This document shows positions 20,316 to 30,237 of a stretch of DNA of 64,000 bases, one piece after another. A model generated the notes under the pieces. That model was not told where the DNA came from. It saw only the letters and a list, made by a program, of their open reading frames with translations, and did not search any database. The position numbers and the translations under genes are program-made. Position 1 is the first letter of the stretch; every line of letters starts with the position of its first letter. Location of the stretch: NCBI GenBank assembly GCA_002786355.1, contig PGCO01000003.1, forward strand, positions 1 through 64,000. Direction: 5' to 3'. This DNA comes from Sediminibacterium sp. FEMGT703S (lineage in GTDB: Bacteria > Bacteroidota > Bacteroidia > Chitinophagales > Chitinophagaceae).

Positions 20316-21515
20316 ATGTCTAGTTTTATTATAACCTGCCCTAATTGTAGCCACCAATTTGAACCCGGCGATACGATGCGAGATGAAATTGAGAAAGAGC
20401 TGCGTGGTAAAATGAAAGAATGGCAAAAGAAAAAAGAAATTGAAACCGCTGAACTACTTGAAGCAGAGAAAAAGAAGATGCAAACTGAAATGCAAGAAGC
20501 AGTCAGAAAATCTTTGGCTGCTGATTATGAGAATCAGCTTAAATTGTTGCAACAAGAAGTTACAGATAACGCGGAAAAATTAAAGGAGTCTAGAAGAAAA
20601 GAATTGGAATTCTTGCAAAAAGAACAAGCTTTAAAAACAAAAGAAGCGGAAATGCAATTGACCATTCAACGTCAGTTAATGGAAGAACGCGCTAAATTAA
20701 AAGAGCAACTACAAAAGGAAGAATCCGAGAAAATTAATTTAAAAGAGCAAGAATACCAATTAAGAACCAAGGAGTTGGAGAAGCAAATAGAAGACCAGAA
20801 AAAACTGGTAGAAGAAATGCGCAGAAAGTCTGAGCAGGGAAGTATGCAATTACAAGGCGAAGTGCAGGAGCTGATGTTAGAAGAAATGCTGCAATCCACT
20901 TTTCCATTTGATAAAATTGAAGAAGTGGGCAAAGGGGTACGAGGCGCGGATTGTATACAAATCGTACGTAATCAATTTGGGAATGAGTCTGGAAAAATTA
21001 TTTATGAGAGCAAGCGAACCAAAGACTTTTCTAATGAGTGGATTGAAAAACTTAAAAAAGATATGCGCAGTCATGGGGCAGATGTAGCAGTGATTGTTAC
21101 GCAAACTTTCCCTAAAGACATGGATAGATTTGGAGAAAAAGATGGGGTGTATATCTGTACATTTAATGAGGTAAGAAGTGTGGCTTTATTGTTGAGGAAT
21201 GCTTTGTTAAAAATTGCTGATGCTCGAAAAAGCCAAGAAAATAAGGGTGATAAAATGGTGATGCTTTACGATTACTTAACTGGCACTGAGTTTAGCGAAC
21301 AATGGAAAGCCATTCGAGAAGGATTTATGAGCATGCGTCAAAGTATTCAAAAAGAAAGAGATACAATGGAAAGACTTTGGAAAGCCCGTGAAAAACAGCT
21401 CGAAAAAGTTTTATTAAATGCCGCACATATTCAAGGATCAGTAGAAGGAATTGCTGGCGCAGATGCGGTTAATTTGAATTTATTAGAAGATAATGACAAT
21501 TTGTTAATTGATTAA
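20316..21515 (+). CDS. DUF2130 domain protein: zinc-knuckle, coiled coil and nuclease-like C-terminal domain
   Basis: CPNCSHQFEPGD N-terminus, long coiled coil, GADCIQIVRNQFGNESGKIIYESKRTKDFSNEWIEKLKKDMR. Confidence 0.85.
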   Translation: MSSFIITCPNCSHQFEPGDTMRDEIEKELRGKMKEWQKKKEIETAELLEAEKKKMQTEMQEAVRKSLAADYENQLKLLQQEVTDNAEKLKESRRKELEFLQKEQALKTKEAEMQLTIQRQLMEERAKLKEQLQKEESEKINLKEQEYQLRTKELEKQIEDQKKLVEEMRRKSEQGSMQLQGEVQELMLEEMLQSTFPFDKIEEVGKGVRGADCIQIVRNQFGNESGKIIYESKRTKDFSNEWIEKLKKDMRSHGADVAVIVTQTFPKDMDRFGEKDGVYICTFNEVRSVALLLRNALLKIADARKSQENKGDKMVMLYDYLTGTEFSEQWKAIREGFMSMRQSIQKERDTMERLWKAREKQLEKVLLNAAHIQGSVEGIAGADAVNLNLLEDNDNLLID

Positions 21516-22605
21516 TTTCTTTGACCATATCAACCCAGAAGGTAAAGCCAATATTCCCTCAAGAAGGAAACCCATGTTTCCCATTAAGGAAGACTTACGC
21601 CAATATTTAAAACGTTATGGCAGAGAGGTCTTACTCCCCTTTAGCTATGAAGATTTACAAAGATTTACGTATACCATTCCTTTAAAAGATAAGAATGGGA
21701 AAGATACTGCTTGGGAACAAGTATCGTATGATATGCGAGAATGGGATTTCTTAAGGGAAAGCTTGGTAAAAGTATATGCGATTTTAAAAACAGAAGGCGA
21801 TTTAAGTTTTGCAAACCACTTAGATGTAGCAAGAATTGATTATTGTTATTTTGGGAATAGTCAGCCATTTCGTATTAGAATAGTGAATAAGTTTAACGAT
21901 AATTACGATCATTATTATATCAAAAGAGCAGATGCCAGTAGGATTTATGGATTGGAGTTAGAGCATATTCTATCGCCTAACCGCATTACATATTTTACAA
22001 GTAAAGACACGCTTATTGAAGAACATATTCCTGGTATTCCGGGTGACTTGTTTATCCGAGATTATGTTGATGCAAGTAATACCAATAAAATCAGGCTAGC
22101 TAAAGAGTTTGTGAAATTTAATGAACGTTGTTTTGTTCAGTTATTAGGAGATATGCGTTCTTATAATTTTGTCGTAAATATCATTCCGGATATTGAAGAC
22201 TTTCAGTATCGTATTAGGGCAATTGATTTTGATCAACAATCGTATGAGGGACGTAAAAATTTATACCTACCCCAATTTTTTAAAGACAATCAGGCTTTGG
22301 TAAATATGGTCTTAACGCATTTAGACAAACGATCAATCGAACAATACCAAGCTGAAGAAAAAACAATGATGACTTTTAGATTAGTGTCTTCTCGATATAG
22401 AGTGAAAGAACTATTAGACATTATGGACGATGATCCAATTTCTACAAATGAAAAAATAGCTGAATTAAGAGAAGCTTTATTTATTCATTTTAATTATCCT
22501 CCATATTTAAAAGCACGCACAATGGGTCAATTATTAAAAACCCATTTGAAATGTACGCTACTAAAATATTTAAAGAAAATGCCCAAAACAGGCAAGTACG
22601 ATTAA
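21508..22605 (+). CDS. Uncharacterised protein with protein-kinase-like motifs
   Basis: TTG start overlapping the DUF2130 stop by 8 nt (ATG at 21574 alternative); YYIKRAD, EEHIPGIPGDLFI, LGDMRSYNFVV, AIDFDQ. Confidence 0.6.
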   Translation: MINFFDHINPEGKANIPSRRKPMFPIKEDLRQYLKRYGREVLLPFSYEDLQRFTYTIPLKDKNGKDTAWEQVSYDMREWDFLRESLVKVYAILKTEGDLSFANHLDVARIDYCYFGNSQPFRIRIVNKFNDNYDHYYIKRADASRIYGLELEHILSPNRITYFTSKDTLIEEHIPGIPGDLFIRDYVDASNTNKIRLAKEFVKFNERCFVQLLGDMRSYNFVVNIIPDIEDFQYRIRAIDFDQQSYEGRKNLYLPQFFKDNQALVNMVLTHLDKRSIEQYQAEEKTMMTFRLVSSRYRVKELLDIMDDDPISTNEKIAELREALFIHFNYPPYLKARTMGQLLKTHLKCTLLKYLKKMPKTGKYD

Positions 22606-22606
22606 A

Positions 22607-23242
22607 CTAGTCTTTAAATACCCATACTAAGCTCAATTCGTTGTTTAGGGAATAATGTAATTCTAAAGCAGTACAAAAATCATCTTTTTTAAAATTTGCT
22701 TTTAATATACCCGATGGTGCCAAGATAGAAGCTTCTACTTGCATACACTCACTAAAGTCTATATCTCCCCTTCCCCACCATTTGAACATGGCTTCTTTTG
22801 CACTCCATAATAAGGTGAGGGTGCGATATTTTTCTTGTTCTTCTAATCCCTCAATCTTCCAATCAATCAATTCATTGATATGCAAAAATTTATGCCTGAT
22901 TTTATTCACTCGATGGGTAACTAATTCAACATCTACCCCAACCCGTTGAGTAGAACTAACGATAGCCGCTGCATAATTTCCACAATGCGAAATGGAAAAA
23001 TGGTAGGCTTCATCAGGTAAAAACGGTTTACGGGTATTGGCGATTTGAATTAACTCACTCGGAAAGTCTGCATATAAAAAAGGGAGTAAAAACCTCCCCG
23101 CTAAGTGCTGTAATCGCTTATGGGGATGGTTTACCTGCTGTTGTACAGATACTTTTTGGGCAAAAAAGGACTCTGTTTCCTCAATCTTCCAAACGGCTAA
23201 TTGAGTAAAATCATTGATTATTTTTTGAAAATAAATGGGCAC
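22607..23242 (-). CDS. 4'-phosphopantetheinyl transferase superfamily protein
   Basis: VGVDVELV...LLWSAKEAMFKWWGRGDIDF; GTG start. Confidence 0.88.
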   Translation of the reverse strand: MPIYFQKIINDFTQLAVWKIEETESFFAQKVSVQQQVNHPHKRLQHLAGRFLLPFLYADFPSELIQIANTRKPFLPDEAYHFSISHCGNYAAAIVSSTQRVGVDVELVTHRVNKIRHKFLHINELIDWKIEGLEEQEKYRTLTLLWSAKEAMFKWWGRGDIDFSECMQVEASILAPSGILKANFKKDDFCTALELHYSLNNELSLVWVFKD

Positions 23243-23309
23243 AAATGGAATTTAAACTATTTTGCATAATTAGTATTTTTTTGCAACTCATTGGTAAAAT
23301 ATAACGGGA

Positions 23310-23846
23310 ATGATTTTAAGCGATCTACGCATTTTAGAAGAAATCGAAAAAGGAACTATTAAAATTGAACCTTACGATAGAGCCGATTTAGGAAGCAACA
23401 GCTACGATGTACACCTTGGCAAATGGTTAGCTACTTATACGGATGAAGTATTAGATGCTAAAAAGCACAACACTATTACCTATTTTGAAATTCCTGAAGA
23501 AGGCTATGTATTGCACCCTAGTGGATTTTATTTAGGCGTAACCGAAGAATATACTGAGACGCATGCACATGTGCCATTTTTGGAAGGCAAATCATCTACT
23601 GGAAGATTGGGTATTGATATCCATGCTACGGCCGGAAAAGGTGACGTGGGTTTTTGCGGCAACTGGACTCTAGAAATCTCTTGTAAACAGCCAGTGAGAG
23701 TGTATAAGGGTATGCCAATTGGGCAATTAATATATTTTCCCGTTGATGGAGAAATTGGGGTAAAGTATAATCAGAAAGGCAATGCCAAATACAGTGGTCA
23801 ACCCAATAAGCCCATTGAAAGCATGATGTGGAAGAATAAATTTTAA
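23310..23846 (+). CDS. dcd: dCTP deaminase
   Basis: DRADLGSNSYDVHLG, EGKSSTGRLGIDIHATAGKGDVGFCGNWTLEI. Confidence 0.92.
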   Translation: MILSDLRILEEIEKGTIKIEPYDRADLGSNSYDVHLGKWLATYTDEVLDAKKHNTITYFEIPEEGYVLHPSGFYLGVTEEYTETHAHVPFLEGKSSTGRLGIDIHATAGKGDVGFCGNWTLEISCKQPVRVYKGMPIGQLIYFPVDGEIGVKYNQKGNAKYSGQPNKPIESMMWKNKF

Positions 23847-24316
23847 TTTAATCGCCAAATACTTCCATTAAGTAGACTTGCAAAACTTACCCATAATAAA
23901 TAGGGAATTAGTAAAACTGCAGCAGTCACTGAAAGCTTTCTGAATTGCACAATAGTGAGTAAAATAAATACCCACATGCAAATAATTTCTATAAATGCCC
24001 AACCAATTTGGTGCATGGAGAAGAAAATAATTGACCAACAAAAATTCAATATAAATTGAATAATGAATAGTCGGATGGCTTGAGTTCGGATTGCAGTTTC
24101 GGGTAGTTTCCAGATTAGATAGAAGCTAATTCCCATTAAAAAGTACAATGTAGTCCACATAGGGCCGAAAATCCAATTGGGCGGATTAAACAAAGGCTTA
24201 TTTAATCCAGCATACCAAGTTGTTATTTCTGCGATGGTGAAAATACCACCTAGAGAGCCAAGCCCGACAGTTGCAACTATGGAAATAATTAATTTAAACG
24301 TATGATTAATTTTCAT
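23843..24316 (-). CDS. TspO/MBR family protein
   Basis: TTWYAGLNKPLFNPPNWIFGPMWTTLYFLMGISFYLIW. Confidence 0.92.
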   Translation of the reverse strand: MKINHTFKLIISIVATVGLGSLGGIFTIAEITTWYAGLNKPLFNPPNWIFGPMWTTLYFLMGISFYLIWKLPETAIRTQAIRLFIIQFILNFCWSIIFFSMHQIGWAFIEIICMWVFILLTIVQFRKLSVTAAVLLIPYLLWVSFASLLNGSIWRLN

Positions 24317-25421
24317 TTTTATACTTTTTTTGATAACTAATTAGCCAAGCAATTACTTCATTGTAACTATCAATTCCGGCCATTTGCTGATTCATTTTTA
24401 AAAATTGATCGTATAAATTATTACTGATTGGGCTAATTATATTCCGACGAGCATAAAAAAAATCTCTAATGTCTTTGCGATCTTTTTTTACCAATGAATC
24501 CATTCTACTTCGATTGTTTTTGACAACTTCCTCAAATGAAGTAAAATTTTCTTTAGCGTACAAAAGGTACTGTTCATTCAGCGAATACCCCAATAAATCT
24601 AAATACATAGAATATTGCAAATATGGATCAGTGCTGAATTTTGCAGTAAGGTACCCAACAAAACTTGCTTCACTTTCACTAGCATACCCTAATTGATGGG
24701 CTACTTCATGGCAAAGGATTGCAGGATTTAGAATTGTTGGTAAATCTTTTCTCAAATGCGCTTCGCCCGTAAATGGATTGTAATAACCAGAGAAGCCAAT
24801 ATAATCAGCAATTGGTTCGAATAAACTAAATTTAATTGATTGAATATTGTTAGCTAAAAAGGGATAATCTAAAGCAGCTTGATTGTATGCTTTTTGAGCA
24901 TTTTCAATTAATTGAGTTTTAGAGAAACTTGGTAACGCTCCTGACCCTATTTTTTTTCGATAAAAATTGGCAGAATCAATTAACTGATTCGTTAAACTGG
25001 TAATTTCTTTTTGGGTATAACTAGTAGGATTTAAGCCTAACTGTAATGCAATCCCTCCTTTTTTGTAATTGAATCCCCAAAATATTTGGAATAATATGTA
25101 GGTCAATAAGGACAATTGTATCATTCTAAGCAGCCCTGAACCCAGTAAAGCCAATCGACTATGGGAATATAATAATTTGATAAACCACTTAATAAAATGG
25201 ACAGTGAAGTATAAAATAAGAACCGAATAAAATAAGTCCCCAATGCTAAATGGCAATAAATTGGATATACTTTTTAAGCAATTAGACCAAAGTGGATAAA
25301 ATTTTCCAGCATACCAGTTATCCACAAACGAATCCGATTCTCCGACTAAATAGGTTAAAACACCTCCTAGCAGCAGTAAAAAAGTATTTTTTATCTTTTT
25401 TTCATCTATAATTAGCTGCAT
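24306..25421 (-). CDS. DUF3810 domain membrane protein
   Basis: Three N-terminal TM segments; FSGYYNPFTGEAHLRKDLP, ILCHEVAHQLGYASESEASFVGYL (HExxH). Confidence 0.85.
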   Translation of the reverse strand: MQLIIDEKKIKNTFLLLLGGVLTYLVGESDSFVDNWYAGKFYPLWSNCLKSISNLLPFSIGDLFYSVLILYFTVHFIKWFIKLLYSHSRLALLGSGLLRMIQLSLLTYILFQIFWGFNYKKGGIALQLGLNPTSYTQKEITSLTNQLIDSANFYRKKIGSGALPSFSKTQLIENAQKAYNQAALDYPFLANNIQSIKFSLFEPIADYIGFSGYYNPFTGEAHLRKDLPTILNPAILCHEVAHQLGYASESEASFVGYLTAKFSTDPYLQYSMYLDLLGYSLNEQYLLYAKENFTSFEEVVKNNRSRMDSLVKKDRKDIRDFFYARRNIISPISNNLYDQFLKMNQQMAGIDSYNEVIAWLISYQKKYKNEN

Positions 25422-25486
25422 ATTTGCTCAATTCGAGACTAAAGTTAGGATGGAGCTTCCATTTATAGACCTTATTTTTAGTTTAC

Positions 25487-25518
25487 TTTGGCAAATTGGG
25501 CTGTTTTTTCTACCTTTG
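25487..25518 (+). promoter_or_regulatory. Bacteroidota-type promoter for DUF177-rpmF-plsX
   Basis: TTTG-N20-TACCTTTG. Confidence 0.65.
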
Positions 25519-25539
25519 CAAACCCTTAAAAACGTGGAT

Positions 25540-26085
25540 ATGAATCATCGGCGCGAATATGAGATCGCATTTGTGGGTTTGAAGCCGGGTGTTCATGTAT
25601 ACGAATACAAGGTGGATGATAAGTTCTTTATTCCATTTGGCGAGCAAGATTTCAGTAATTGTGAAGCTACTGTGAAGTTGCTACTAGACAAAAAATCAGG
25701 TTTCATGCAATTGAAATTTGATATTGACGGTAGCATACAGGCGGGATGTGACCGTTGCGGAAATACGCTTCCACTTCAGTTATGGGACGAGTTCAACATC
25801 ATTGTTAAAATGGTGGATGAACCCGACACACTAAATGAGCAGGAAGAAGATCCAGATGTATATTATATCAGTAGAAACGAGAGTCATCTACAGGTAGCTA
25901 ATTGGATTTATGAATTTGTCAACTTGAGCATACCTTTGCAAAAAACTTGTGCCCCTGAAGAAATAGGTGGGCCAAAGTGCAACAAAGAAGTGTTAGAGAA
26001 ATTGAGGAAGATGGAAGAAGAAGCAACAAAAGATAGTACCCCAACCGTATGGAAGGGATTAGAAAAGTTTAAAGATTTAGATTAA
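25540..26085 (+). CDS. DUF177 (YceD-like) protein
   Basis: CDRCGNTLPLQL and position upstream of rpmF; start refined from 25450 to MNHRREY because a promoter lies inside the longer ORF. Confidence 0.85.
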   Translation: MNHRREYEIAFVGLKPGVHVYEYKVDDKFFIPFGEQDFSNCEATVKLLLDKKSGFMQLKFDIDGSIQAGCDRCGNTLPLQLWDEFNIIVKMVDEPDTLNEQEEDPDVYYISRNESHLQVANWIYEFVNLSIPLQKTCAPEEIGGPKCNKEVLEKLRKMEEEATKDSTPTVWKGLEKFKDLD

Positions 26086-26112
26086 AAATTTTGTTACCAT
26101 AAATTTTGAGCA

Positions 26113-26307
26113 ATGCCAAATCCAAAACGCAGACATTCACAGCAGAGAAGTGCAAAAAGAAGAACGCACTATGTAGCACAAGAAGTTACATTGAGCAAAG
26201 ATTCAACTACCGGAGAAATTCATGTACGCCATCGTGCACATGTTAGCGAAGGAAAATTGTTCTATAAAGGAAAGTTAGTTGCTGAAAAAGCACCGTTGAA
26301 AGCGTAA
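26113..26307 (+). CDS. rpmF: 50S ribosomal protein L32
   Basis: MPNPKRRHSQQRSAKRRTHY. Confidence 0.95.
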   Translation: MPNPKRRHSQQRSAKRRTHYVAQEVTLSKDSTTGEIHVRHRAHVSEGKLFYKGKLVAEKAPLKA

Positions 26308-26342
26308 CCTTTACAGATCAGTTATACCCTTAGCTTACTGCA

Positions 26343-27290
26343 ATGAATATAGGAATAGACATGATGGGAGGAGATTTTGCACCGTTAGAAGCGGTGAAAG
26401 GAGTACTTCTGTACCTGTCTAAAAATAATATCGCAGTAAACTTATATTGCATAGGTGATGAAAATTCAGTACAACCTTTATTAAAGGAGTATGAAATTTC
26501 ATCGCCTAATTTGCATTTAATACATGCTCCTGAAATAATTGGGTACCATGAACACCCCACCAAAGCATTAAAAGAGAAACAAAAATCTTCTATTGCCATC
26601 GGGTTTCAATTATTAGCAACAGGCAAAATTGATGCATTCATAAGTGCAGGAAACACAGGCGCAATGTTAGTTGGCGCAATGTTTAGTATAAAGGCCATTG
26701 AAGGAGTGAGTAGACCTACGATAGCAACAGTAATCCCTAAACTGAATGGATCCACAGGTGTTTTATTAGATGTAGGATTAAATGCCGACTGTAAGCCTGA
26801 ACTACTCAATCAATTTGCCATACTAGGTAGTTTATATGCAGAGCATATACTTGGAATTGCAACACCATCTGTAGGATTGGTGAATGTAGGAGAAGAAGAA
26901 GGGAAAGGCAATATTTTAGCACAAGCCACCTACCCTCTTTTGAAAGATAATCATCAAATTAAATTCATAGGCAATATTGAAGGAAGGGATTTCTTTAATG
27001 AAAAAGCTGATGTAATGGTTTGTGATGGATTCACAGGGAATATTGTACTAAAAATGGCAGAGTCTTTTTATGACTTAGCAAAACAAAGAGGTCTTGGAAA
27101 TGACGAATATTTAAATCGCTTTCATTATGAGAACTATGGAGGCACTCCCGTTCTTGGAGTAGCTAAGCCTGTTATCATTGGGCATGGCATCAGTTCTGCA
27201 AAAGCTTTTTCAAATATGATTGCATTAGCAGAAAAAATGATTGCTAGCAATATTTGCACTAAGATGGCTGATTCGTTTCAAGCTTCTTAA
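26343..27290 (+). CDS. plsX: Phosphate acyltransferase PlsX
   Basis: IGIDMMGGDFAPLEAVKG, SAGNTGAMLVGA, VCDGFTGNIVLK. Confidence 0.95.
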   Translation: MNIGIDMMGGDFAPLEAVKGVLLYLSKNNIAVNLYCIGDENSVQPLLKEYEISSPNLHLIHAPEIIGYHEHPTKALKEKQKSSIAIGFQLLATGKIDAFISAGNTGAMLVGAMFSIKAIEGVSRPTIATVIPKLNGSTGVLLDVGLNADCKPELLNQFAILGSLYAEHILGIATPSVGLVNVGEEEGKGNILAQATYPLLKDNHQIKFIGNIEGRDFFNEKADVMVCDGFTGNIVLKMAESFYDLAKQRGLGNDEYLNRFHYENYGGTPVLGVAKPVIIGHGISSAKAFSNMIALAEKMIASNICTKMADSFQAS

Positions 27291-27308
27291 CACCCCAAAA
27301 TAGTTACC

Positions 27309-27878
27309 ATGTACCGCAAAATTTGTATGTTTCTCTTGAAATTGAGCGGTTGGAAATTAGATACTAATTTACCTAAGGATATCCATAAATGCATTGTTAT
27401 TGCAGCTCCTCATACTAGCAATTGGGATTTTTGGTACATGATACTGTCCTTTGGCGTATATGGATTAAAAATTCGCTTTACCGTAAAGAAAGAATGGATG
27501 CAATTTCCATTTAGTTTAATCATGAAGCCACTAGGAGGAATTGCCATTGATAGAACACCAAGGAAAGATGGCAATAGACCTAGTTTTGTAGAGGCAATGA
27601 CACAATTGTTTGACGATCGTCAAGAATTAATTATTGTAATCACACCAGAAGGCACGAGAAGCAAACGTACAGAATGGAAGACTGGATTTTTTCATGTAGC
27701 CATTAATGCCAATGTGCCCATTTTATTAGGCTATGTAGATTATGGTAAAAAAATAGCGGGCATAGGAAAAACCGTTATTCCTACAACTTATCCAGCTACC
27801 ATGAAGGAAATAATGGATTTTTATTCTACCATTACGCCGAAACATCCACACTTATTTTCTGTTGATACCAACTATTAG
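27309..27878 (+). CDS. 1-acyl-sn-glycerol-3-phosphate acyltransferase-like protein
   Basis: APHTSNWDFWYM, ITPEGTRSK acyltransferase motifs. Confidence 0.85.
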   Translation: MYRKICMFLLKLSGWKLDTNLPKDIHKCIVIAAPHTSNWDFWYMILSFGVYGLKIRFTVKKEWMQFPFSLIMKPLGGIAIDRTPRKDGNRPSFVEAMTQLFDDRQELIIVITPEGTRSKRTEWKTGFFHVAINANVPILLGYVDYGKKIAGIGKTVIPTTYPATMKEIMDFYSTITPKHPHLFSVDTNY

Positions 27879-27917
27879 GTCAAAACAATACCTTTGTACA
27901 AACAAGCGTTCGTTTTT

Positions 27918-29273
27918 ATGTGGAAGAAAAATGTCTTAGAAACAATTGGGAACACTCCTATTATACAGTTAAACAAAGTATCTAAAGGTATTCCAGGAAC
28001 CATCCTAGCAAAAGTGGATTATTTTAATCCAGGCAACTCCATTAAAGATAGAATGGCCTTGAAAATGGTTGAAGTAGCGGAACAAGAAGGCAAGCTTAAG
28101 CCAGGAGGCACCATCATTGAAGGAACCAGTGGTAATACAGGAATGGGATTGGCCCTAGCTGCATGCGTGAAAGGGTACAAATGCATTTTTGTAACAACCG
28201 ATAAACAATCTAAAGAGAAAGCAGATATTTTAAAAGCTGTTGGCGCAGAAGTGATTGTTTGTCCTACCAATGTATTGCCAGAAGATCCAAGAAGTTATTA
28301 TAGTGTAGCAAAACGTTTGGGGAAAGAAATTCCAAACTCTATGTACATGAATCAGTACGATAATTTAGCCAATCGTCAAGCACATTATGAAAGTACAGGA
28401 CCTGAAATTTGGGAACAGACAGAAGGGAAAATTACACACTTAGTTTGTACAGCAGGAACAGGTGGAACCATTACTGGAACTGCTATGTATTTAAAAGAAA
28501 AAAATCCAAATATTCAAATTTGGGCCATTGATGTTTACGGTTCATTGTTGACCAATTACTATAAGACGGGCGAGATTGATATGAAATTTGTTCACCCATA
28601 TATCAGTGAAGGATTTGGGGAAGATTTTCTACCTGAAAACTATGATATGAGTGTGATTGATCATTTTGAACAAGTTACCGATAAAGATGGTGCGGTAATG
28701 GCAAGAAGAATTGCTAAAGAGGAAGGCTTATTTTGTGGATACAGCGCTGGTTCTTGCTTACAAGGATTAATACAACTCAAGGATAAACTACCCAGTGACG
28801 CAGTAGTTGTATGCATTTTTCATGATCATGGCAGTAGGTATGTAGGTAAAATTTATAATGACCAATGGATGATGGAAAGAGGTTTCTTAGACGTTAAAAC
28901 CTTTAAAGACATCGTAAATGGGAGGCATGCGAAAAGATTGGTTTCTATTAGTCCCGACAATACAGTAGCAGAAACAGTTGAGCTAATGAAGAAATATGAT
29001 ATTGAACATATACCGGTAATGCAAGATGGTCAACCCATTGGCGCTGTTAGTGAAAACGGATTATTTCAAAAAGTATTCAGCAATCCTGAAATCAAAAATG
29101 CAATTGTTAATAGTGTGATTGAACCTGCATATCCTGTTGTAGATTTTGACACTCCTGTTGAACGATTAGGCAGTTTAATCAATAAAGAAATTGGAGCAGT
29201 TTTAGCGAAAGACGAAAAAGGCGACTATCATATTGTGACCAAATATGATGTAATTCAAAGTCTCGCAAAATAG
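27918..29273 (+). CDS. PLP-dependent cystathionine beta-synthase with C-terminal CBS domains
   Basis: NPGNSIKDRMALKM, EGTSGNTGMGLALAA, CTAGTGGTITG; C-terminal CBS pair; start refined to MWKKNVLETIG. Confidence 0.88.
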   Translation: MWKKNVLETIGNTPIIQLNKVSKGIPGTILAKVDYFNPGNSIKDRMALKMVEVAEQEGKLKPGGTIIEGTSGNTGMGLALAACVKGYKCIFVTTDKQSKEKADILKAVGAEVIVCPTNVLPEDPRSYYSVAKRLGKEIPNSMYMNQYDNLANRQAHYESTGPEIWEQTEGKITHLVCTAGTGGTITGTAMYLKEKNPNIQIWAIDVYGSLLTNYYKTGEIDMKFVHPYISEGFGEDFLPENYDMSVIDHFEQVTDKDGAVMARRIAKEEGLFCGYSAGSCLQGLIQLKDKLPSDAVVVCIFHDHGSRYVGKIYNDQWMMERGFLDVKTFKDIVNGRHAKRLVSISPDNTVAETVELMKKYDIEHIPVMQDGQPIGAVSENGLFQKVFSNPEIKNAIVNSVIEPAYPVVDFDTPVERLGSLINKEIGAVLAKDEKGDYHIVTKYDVIQSLAK

Positions 29274-29279
29274 TGTATC

Positions 29280-30179
29280 ATGATATCAATGCGACATGTG
29301 GTTTTCATGAATGTTGCAGAAGAACTGAGTTTTTCTAAAGCCAGTCAATTATTGTTTATTTCTCAGCCTGCAATCAGCAAACATATTCAATTGTTAGAAG
29401 AGCAATACAAAACTAAATTGTTTGAAAGAAAGGGTTTACAAATTGAATTAACAGCTGCTGGTAATCTATTGTATGAAAGACTTCAATTTGTAAAAGAAAT
29501 TGAACATAAAACTGAATTTGAACTATCAATTTTACATGATGCAATTCAAGCAAAGGGTAATTTAAAACTAGGTGCAAGCACCACTGTAGCCTTATACATA
29601 TTGCCTAAAGTCTTATCTAATTTTCATCAACAATATCAACAAATTGAAATTAGTGTATTGAATAGGAATTCAGCTTCGGTAAAAGATGCTCTGTTAGCAA
29701 AACAAATCAACTTGGGTATCATAGAAGAAAACAGCAAAGTCAATCAAATTCAATACACTCCATTTATCACCGATAAAGTGGTAGCTGTTTGCAGCAGTAA
29801 AAGTAAACTGCTAAAGAAAAGAAATTATTCCATTCATGAATTAATTCAATTGCCCATTGCTTTACGAGAAATAGGCAGTGGAACTTTAGCTGTATTAAAA
29901 AGATCATTAGCTAAACATAAAATTAATTTTGCTCAGTTGAATGTAAAAGTAAGATTGGGCGGAACAGAAGCCCTTAAGAATTTTCTTTTAGAATCCGACT
30001 CTTTAGGTTTTCTTCCTAGAATATCGATAGCAAAAGAATTAAAAGCTGGAGAATTAAAAGAAATTACTATTGAAGGTCTTGCTTTACAAAGACAATTCTT
30101 CTTTATAGAGCGAAAAGGAGAAAACAGTGATTTAAATAAGTGTTTTATTAAAATGGCTAAATCTATCTATAACTTGTAG
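29280..30179 (+). CDS. LysR family transcriptional regulator
   Basis: FMNVAEELSFSKASQLLFISQPAISKHIQLLE helix-turn-helix. Confidence 0.92.
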   Translation: MISMRHVVFMNVAEELSFSKASQLLFISQPAISKHIQLLEEQYKTKLFERKGLQIELTAAGNLLYERLQFVKEIEHKTEFELSILHDAIQAKGNLKLGASTTVALYILPKVLSNFHQQYQQIEISVLNRNSASVKDALLAKQINLGIIEENSKVNQIQYTPFITDKVVAVCSSKSKLLKKRNYSIHELIQLPIALREIGSGTLAVLKRSLAKHKINFAQLNVKVRLGGTEALKNFLLESDSLGFLPRISIAKELKAGELKEITIEGLALQRQFFFIERKGENSDLNKCFIKMAKSIYNL

Positions 30180-30203
30180 TTATTGAATATAACTATTTAA
30201 TCA

Positions 30204-30233
30204 TTTGATGTTATTTACTGCCAGGTAAATTTG
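30204..30233 (+). promoter_or_regulatory. Bacteroidota-type promoter for threonine synthase
   Basis: TTTG-N18-TAAATTTG ending 4 nt before the ATG at 30238. Confidence 0.6.
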
Positions 30234-30237
30234 CAGC

